The position numbers and the translations under genes were made by a program. Positions 1 through 6,822 of a DNA stretch of 6,822 nt are shown piece after piece (position 1 is the first letter of the stretch; every line of letters begins with the position of its first letter). The notes beneath the pieces are model-generated. The model did no database searches. It saw nothing but the letters and a program-made list of their open reading frames with translations, and was not told the DNA's origin. Source of the DNA: an uncultured Collinsella sp. (lineage in GTDB: Bacteria; Actinomycetota; Coriobacteriia; Coriobacteriales; Coriobacteriaceae); NCBI GenBank assembly GCA_902493835.1, contig CABURG010000095.1, forward strand, positions 1-6,822, in the 5' to 3' direction.

Positions 1-3951
<3,951 letters not shown>

Positions 3952-3977
3952 TTTCCTAGTACGTTAACCGCCCTTCC

Positions 3978-4014
3978 AAAGACCCGTTTCCCAACAGGGA
4001 AGCGGGTCTTTTTT
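3978..4014 (+). terminator. Intrinsic terminator of the rpoBC operon
   Basis: A 15-bp stem pairs 3978-3992 with 3997-4011, with one G-U pair, around the loop AACA. A run of six T covers the base of the stem and continues to 4014. It starts 26 bases after the rpoC stop codon. Confidence 0.93.
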
Positions 4015-4019
4015 GGTGA

Positions 4020-4064
4020 AAAAAACCTGCCAAAAAGGGACGGGTTTATTTTGGTAGGTTTTTT
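4020..4064 (+). terminator. Second hairpin terminator, possibly bidirectional
   Basis: A 16-bp stem pairs 4020-4035 with 4049-4064 (one G-U pair) around a 13-base loop. Its 5' arm begins with A-runs and its 3' arm ends with six T, so it has terminator form on either strand. It follows the first terminator by five bases and lies just before the ECF promoter, so it probably insulates the sigma operon from rpoC read-through. Confidence 0.8.
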
Positions 4065-4076
4065 CCTGCTTGAATT

Positions 4077-4103
4077 TGAAACATTCTGTTCGGTCAAAGC
4101 GTA
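4077..4103 (+). promoter_or_regulatory. ECF-sigma type promoter for the sigma/anti-sigma operon
   Basis: TGAAAC (4077-4082), a 17-base spacer, then CGTA (4100-4103). This matches the known B. subtilis SigW/SigM class of ECF promoters (TGAAAC, 16-17 bases, CGTA or CGTC). Transcription would begin near 4110, leaving a leader of about 44 bases before the sigma gene. No equally good housekeeping promoter is visible in this gap. Autoregulation by the adjacent sigma factor is the simplest reading. Confidence 0.72.
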
Positions 4104-4142
4104 TCTATGGTGAGGGCCTCATCGAGAACCATTAACGTCACC

Positions 4143-4150
4143 GGGAGGTG
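4143..4150 (+). promoter_or_regulatory. Ribosome binding site that decides the sigma gene start
   Basis: GGGAGGTG is a strong Shine-Dalgarno sequence. It overlaps an in-frame GTG at 4148, which therefore cannot use it, and its GGAGG core sits five bases before the ATG at 4154. The ATG is chosen as the start. Confidence 0.8.
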
Positions 4151-4153
4151 ATT

Positions 4154-4672
4154 ATGGAAGAACAAGCTTTTAGACAGGCGGTTGAAGATCACAGGGATGT
4201 CGTGTTTCGAATCGCATTGACGTATCTGCGCGATCGTGCCGATGCCGACGATATTGCCCAAGACGTCTTTCTTAAGTTGCTTAAAAGCGATGGAAACTTT
4301 GAAAGTTGGGAACATCTTCGTCGATGGCTTATCCGGGTCACGATCAATGAATGCAAATCGCTCTTTCGAAAGCCATGGAGGCGTGTGGAGGATATTGAGA
4401 ACCTGGCCGATTCGCTTTCGACGGCGCAGGAGGAGACCAAGGCGGTCCTGTCAGACGTTATGCGACTTCCGGAGCGATTCCGTGTTCCCATCGTGCTCTA
4501 TTACTATCTGGGCTTTTCGACCTCAGAGATTGCCGAGTTACTGCATGTGCCAGCCGCGACCGTTCGAACGCGTTTAGCTCGCGGTCGATCGAAGCTCAAA
4601 TTCATCCTAGAGGAGGGCGACCGTGAAATCCAATCAAATCAAGCAGGCCTTCGAGTCCGTCCAAGCCGATAG
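4154..4672 (+). CDS. ECF-family RNA polymerase sigma factor
   Basis: This 172-residue protein has the two-domain layout and size of ECF (group 4) sigma factors, which direct RNA polymerase to a small regulon. Region 2 lies at about residues 8-75 and contains the core-binding stretch YLRDRADADDIAQDVFLKLL. A variable linker (about 76-96) follows, with no region 3. Region 4 (about 97-152) begins with RLPERFRVPIVLYYYLGFS, and its helix-turn-helix continues through EIAELLHVPAATVRTRLARG, which should read the -35 element. The last 50 nt overlap the next gene, whose ribosome binding site lies inside this one, so the two are probably translated together. A matching ECF promoter upstream suggests autoregulation. 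Third codon positions are clearly less C-rich than in rpoC or rpsL, as expected for a weakly expressed or more recently acquired gene. The ECF subgroup and the inducing signal cannot be read from sequence. Confidence 0.93.
   Translation: MEEQAFRQAVEDHRDVVFRIALTYLRDRADADDIAQDVFLKLLKSDGNFESWEHLRRWLIRVTINECKSLFRKPWRRVEDIENLADSLSTAQEETKAVLSDVMRLPERFRVPIVLYYYLGFSTSEIAELLHVPAATVRTRLARGRSKLKFILEEGDREIQSNQAGLRVRPSR
4611..4616 (+). promoter_or_regulatory. Ribosome binding site of the anti-sigma gene, inside the sigma gene
   Basis: A perfect AGGAGG lies six bases before a GTG codon at 4623. It fixes GTG as the start of the downstream gene and supports translational coupling across the 50-nt overlap. 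Confidence 0.88.
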
Positions 4673-5699
4673 CGATCTTGCTGACCGTGTTCTATATGCC
4701 GCTGCTGGTGAGCCGCTTCGCCGAAAGGGTCACGCGAAGCCTCTGTATGTTGCCGTAATCGGATGTCTTGCCGGAGTGTTGGCGACCGGAGGGGTCGCCT
4801 ACGCCGTTGTCAATTCCGGCTATTTTGCCTCAGCCTGGGGAAACCACGGCAACGGGGATTCCATTACCTGGACTAATGGCGGCTCATCGGGGACTAAATA
4901 CACCTACACCAGAGAGTTTGGTGATGGTATCGCGCCCCAAAGCCTGGAGGGCACAGTCCAGAAGGTTAATCTGTCCGTCGAGGGTAACGGCTATACGCTT
5001 GATATCCATGAGATGGCTATCGATAAAAACGGTTGCGGTGCCGTGACGTTTACGCTGTCCAATCCAAATGGCGTTAACTACTACAAGCCGGCAGCAGAGA
5101 CAGGAGAACTTGTTCTCTATGGTGAAGAAGAACAAGGCATCGGCACGCCCAGCATGAACTTCGGCGAGGAATGGGCTGACACACGCTGCACCATTGATAA
5201 GGACACATCAAGCGATACTGTCATTAATGGCACGATGTACTTTGCCTCGTGGGATCGCGAGCGAGATTTGGGACATGCGATCACCTGGAATATCAGCTGG
5301 ACGGAGGGCAAAGGTGAGGATGCGAAGGTGATCGAGGTATCGACGCCAGAGTTTAGCGTTGGAGCGTACGTCGATACTAAGGAACTCCGCTCCGATGACT
5401 CGCCTCTCGAGATCAGTCCGTTTTCCATCCAGACGCATATCGATGATCTGGGCTATGAAGCAGTTGATCATAAACTGACCGTCACCTACAAAGATGGATC
5501 GGAGCAGATTATCGAAGATGACGACGCAGGGGTGTTCAACTTCTATGTTTCGCTGGCGCGCAATAGCGGAGAGAACAACTGGGTGCCAACGAAGTTGATC
5601 GATGTCGACCAAGTGGTCTCAGTAACGCTTGAGGGCACGAGGTGCACGTCAACAGGAGAGACCGAAACAGAAGTACCCTTTACCATCGTCTATTCGTAA
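4623..5699 (+). CDS. Predicted single-pass membrane anti-sigma factor (DUF4179/DUF5643-like)
   Basis: The protein has 358 residues starting at GTG. The N-terminal 40 residues are cytoplasmic and polar; MKSNQIKQAFESVQADSDLA resembles the short N-terminal segment of DUF4179-type anti-sigma proteins. One transmembrane helix lies at about residues 41-63, with basic residues (RRKGHAK) just before it, giving an N-in, C-out topology. About 295 extracellular residues follow and look like beta-rich domains: one around 105-235 and a second around 240-357 that includes LEISPFSIQTHI and KLTVTYKDGSEQII. Three cysteines (138, 189, 341) are outside the membrane. No zinc-binding His/Cys anti-sigma motif is present in the cytoplasmic part. 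The overlap with the sigma gene, the topology and the domain plan argue that it binds and silences that sigma factor and senses an envelope condition outside. The family name is from recognition by eye; the partner role rests on context. Confidence 0.8.
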   Translation: MKSNQIKQAFESVQADSDLADRVLYAAAGEPLRRKGHAKPLYVAVIGCLAGVLATGGVAYAVVNSGYFASAWGNHGNGDSITWTNGGSSGTKYTYTREFGDGIAPQSLEGTVQKVNLSVEGNGYTLDIHEMAIDKNGCGAVTFTLSNPNGVNYYKPAAETGELVLYGEEEQGIGTPSMNFGEEWADTRCTIDKDTSSDTVINGTMYFASWDRERDLGHAITWNISWTEGKGEDAKVIEVSTPEFSVGAYVDTKELRSDDSPLEISPFSIQTHIDDLGYEAVDHKLTVTYKDGSEQIIEDDDAGVFNFYVSLARNSGENNWVPTKLIDVDQVVSVTLEGTRCTSTGETETEVPFTIVYS

Positions 5700-5704
5700 G
5701 ATTT

Positions 5705-5739
5705 GGGGCCGCTTCTTACTAGGGGAAGCGGCCTCTTTT
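5705..5739 (+). terminator. Intrinsic terminator of the sigma/anti-sigma operon
   Basis: A GC-rich stem pairs 5705-5717 with 5723-5735, with G-U pairs near both ends, around the loop ACTAG, and is followed by TTTT (5736-5739). It begins five bases after the anti-sigma stop codon. The T-run is short, so efficiency may be moderate. Confidence 0.8.
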
Positions 5740-5913
5740 GCGGTAAATGGGCGGTTAAAGCGAGCGGTATTCGTCTGAATTTCGGAAGTATGCGGCAAAA
5801 TCTTGATAGGCCGCCCGGACCGGGAATCCGCCCACGCGCACAGAAGGGGATTCCTTTTGTGTAGGCTTTGCGGAAATATGCCCATTTTGGGATACGCCCG
5901 GCGGCGTGGTCTG
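5740..5913. other. Noncoding gap with several inverted repeats
   Basis: No convincing gene is present. Visible structure: CCCGG-A-CCGGG (5814-5824); an 8-bp stem 5822-5829 with 5848-5855; a competing 9-bp stem 5839-5847 with 5853-5861 around GGATT; and ACGCC-CGGC-GGCGT (5894-5907) just before the str promoter. AAATGGGC (5745-5752) is inverted as GCCCATTT (5880-5887). CGGAAGTATGC (5783-5793) recurs as CGGAAATATGC (5871-5881). Possible dispersed intergenic repeat or unrecognised structured RNA. Confidence 0.45.
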
Positions 5914-5942
5914 TTGACGGCACAGCTAACGCCACGTATCCT
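5914..5942 (+). promoter_or_regulatory. Housekeeping (sigma-70/SigA-type) promoter of the str operon
   Basis: TTGACG (5914-5919), a 17-base spacer, and TATCCT (5937-5942). The -35 matches the consensus at five of six positions and the -10 at four, with optimal spacing. Transcription would start near 5950, about 86 bases upstream of rpsL. Confidence 0.75.
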
Positions 5943-5957
5943 ATCGAACTGCGTGTT

Positions 5958-5982
5958 TCGTAGGGGGATGCTGACCCCTCGA
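5958..5982 (+). promoter_or_regulatory. Leader hairpin upstream of rpsL
   Basis: AGGGG (5962-5966) pairs with CCCCT (5975-5979), and TCG (5958-5960) pairs with CGA (5980-5982) around a bulged T. It lies just downstream of the expected transcription start. No T-run follows, so it is not an intrinsic terminator. It could stabilise the mRNA or be a regulatory site; no function is shown. Confidence 0.4.
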
Positions 5983-6021
5983 TTCAAGCCGTTGCACTTT
6001 ACAGAAAGCTGGAATCATTCG

Positions 6022-6029
6022 AGAAGGAG
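6022..6029 (+). promoter_or_regulatory. Ribosome binding site supporting a TTG start for rpsL
   Basis: AGAAGGAG ends six bases before TTG at 6036. The peptide from that TTG begins MPTINQLVR, the conserved S12 start, and no in-frame ATG or GTG fits better. Confidence 0.85.
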
Positions 6030-6035
6030 TACGCT

Positions 6036-6413
6036 TTGCCTACTATTAACCAGCTGGTTCGCCAGGGCCGTCGTTCCGTGCCCAAGAAGTCCAAGAACGC
6101 TGCTCTGCAGCACAACTCCCAGAAGCGCGGCGTGTGCACCCGCGTCTTCACCACGAGCCCCAAGAAGCCGAACTCGGCTCTTCGTAAGGTTGCCCGTGTT
6201 CGCCTCGTCAACGGCATCGAAGTTACTGCTTACATCCCGGGTGAGGGCCACAACCTGCAGGAGCACTCCATCGTGCTCGTCCGCGGCGGTCGTGTCCGTG
6301 ACCTCCCTGGTGTCCGTTATCACGTCATCCGTGGCGCCTACGACGCTGCTCCGGTCCAGAACCGTATGCAGGCCCGTTCCAAGTACGGTGCTAAGCGCCC
6401 CAAGGCTAAATAA
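6036..6413 (+). CDS. rpsL: Small ribosomal subunit protein S12 (uS12)
   Basis: This 125-residue protein of the 30S subunit lies at the decoding centre and helps control accuracy. It is full length and collinear with E. coli S12: the start MPTINQLVR, the loop TTSPKKPNSALRK with Lys43 and Lys44, and the second functional loop RGGRVRDLPGVRYH, ending in ARSKYGAKRPKAK. Lys43 (Lys42 in E. coli mature numbering) is wild type. Position 88 (E. coli Lys87, M. tuberculosis Lys88) is Arg, a substitution associated with streptomycin resistance elsewhere. Asp89, the residue beta-methylthiolated by RimO in E. coli, is present. The start codon is TTG, which is uncommon for a highly expressed ribosomal protein. 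It is first in an operon with rpsG, 73 bases downstream, under the promoter at 5914-5942. Codon use is strongly biased, as expected for high expression. Confidence 0.98.
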   Translation: MPTINQLVRQGRRSVPKKSKNAALQHNSQKRGVCTRVFTTSPKKPNSALRKVARVRLVNGIEVTAYIPGEGHNLQEHSIVLVRGGRVRDLPGVRYHVIRGAYDAAPVQNRMQARSKYGAKRPKAK

Positions 6414-6439
6414 GCCAGATAACGTTTTGATACTTTCGC

Positions 6440-6463
6440 CGTGTGCCGCCTAAGCGCCGCACG
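6440..6463 (+). promoter_or_regulatory. Intercistronic hairpin between rpsL and rpsG
   Basis: CGTGTG (6440-6445) pairs with CGCACG (6458-6463). A C/C mismatch follows, then CGC with GCG, closing a CTAA tetraloop. There is no T-run, so it is not a terminator. In E. coli the S7 protein represses its operon by binding the rpsL-rpsG intercistronic RNA; this hairpin is in the equivalent place, but S7 binding here is an inference. Confidence 0.5.
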
Positions 6464-6486
6464 GTAGACACTTAAGGAGATTTCAC

Positions 6487-6822
6487 ATGCCGCGTCGTGC
6501 AGCAGCTAATCGTCGTGAGGTTCAGCCTGACGCCGTTTACAACAACCGCCTGGTGACTCAGCTCATCAACAAGGTCCTTCTTGACGGCAAGAAGGCCACC
6601 GCTGAGCGCATCGTTTACACCGCTTTCGAGATCGTTGCCGAGAAGTCCGAGGGTGGCGACGCTCTCGCTACCTTCAAGAAGGCTATGGACAACGTCAAGC
6701 CCACGCTCGAGGTTAAGCCCAAGCGTGTCGGTGGCGCTACCTATCAGGTCCCGATGGAGGTCAACTCCCGTCGTTCCACCGCTCTGGGTATCCGCTGGAT
6801 CGTCAACTTCTCCCGCGCTCGC
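6487..6822 (+). CDS. rpsG: Small ribosomal subunit protein S7 (uS7), 5' part
   Basis: S7 binds the 3' major domain of 16S rRNA and starts assembly of the 30S head. The ATG at 6487 has AAGGAG (6474-6479) seven bases upstream. The frame is open to the right edge, giving 112 of an expected roughly 156 residues. The sequence starts MPRRAAANRREVQPDAVYNN and contains the typical VLLDGKK, the segment VKPTLEVKPKRVGGATYQVP, and VNSRRSTALGIRW. The rRNA-binding basic N-terminus and the central helices are present; the C-terminal helices lie outside the window. It is cotranscribed with rpsL and is likely followed by fusA and tuf, as in most str operons (expected, not visible here). Confidence 0.96.
   Translation, partial: MPRRAAANRREVQPDAVYNNRLVTQLINKVLLDGKKATAERIVYTAFEIVAEKSEGGDALATFKKAMDNVKPTLEVKPKRVGGATYQVPMEVNSRRSTALGIRWIVNFSRAR

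Noticed and set aside
4148..4150. GTG as the sigma gene start
   Set aside because: It overlaps the Shine-Dalgarno sequence; the ATG at 4154 has correct spacing.
5803..5808. TTGATA as a -35 box of an upstream str promoter
   Set aside because: No acceptable -10 box is found 16-18 bases downstream; the TTGACG/TATCCT pair at 5914-5942 is much better.
5649..5987. Minus-strand open frames across the gap between the anti-sigma gene and rpsL
   Set aside because: They cross a terminator and the str promoter, begin inside the anti-sigma gene or run through hairpins, and resemble no protein I recognise. Arginine- and proline-rich translation is typical of noncoding GC-rich DNA.
5803..6453. A 216-codon plus-strand frame overlapping rpsL
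   Set aside because: It is out of frame with rpsL over most of its length; the rpsL frame gives textbook S12.

Overview
The window looks like part of an actinobacterial chromosome, most likely a Coriobacteriia member (Collinsella/Olsenella-like). The basis is the actinobacterial style of RpoC (for example the stretch reading [20 protein letters not shown]), the strong C-ending codon preference in rpoC, rpsL and rpsG, and an RpoC C-terminal extension absent from the M. tuberculosis and E. coli proteins as I remember them. The genus is an inference. All real genes lie on the + strand.

Layout: (1) 1-3951 is the 3' part of rpoC, open to the left edge. It carries the RNA polymerase active site, bridge helix, trigger loop and second zinc site. 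After the normal RpoC core it has about 220 extra residues: a helix-hairpin-helix domain that aligns without gaps to the RNA polymerase alpha-subunit CTD, then a very acidic tail. (2) 3952-4153 holds two tandem hairpin terminators and a sequence matching an ECF-sigma promoter (TGAAAC-N17-CGTA). (3) 4154-5699 is a two-gene cassette: an ECF sigma factor and, overlapping it by 50 nt, a single-pass membrane protein that is probably its anti-sigma factor. A terminator follows. (4) 5740-6035 is noncoding, with several hairpins, a near-consensus housekeeping promoter (TTGACG-N17-TATCCT) and a short leader. (5) 6036-6822 is the start of the str operon: rpsL (TTG start) and rpsG, which runs off the right edge.

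In many bacteria rpoBC is followed directly by rpsL-rpsG. Here a signal-responsive sigma/anti-sigma cassette with its own promoter and terminators, and less biased codon use, sits between the core transcription and translation operons. Its likely logic is that the membrane protein holds the sigma factor inactive, an envelope signal releases it, and it then transcribes its own operon and other genes.

The observations most worth follow-up are the alpha-CTD-like domain on RpoC (with the UP-element-contacting residues mostly retained), the ECF autoregulatory promoter, and arginine instead of lysine at the streptomycin-linked position 88 of S12.
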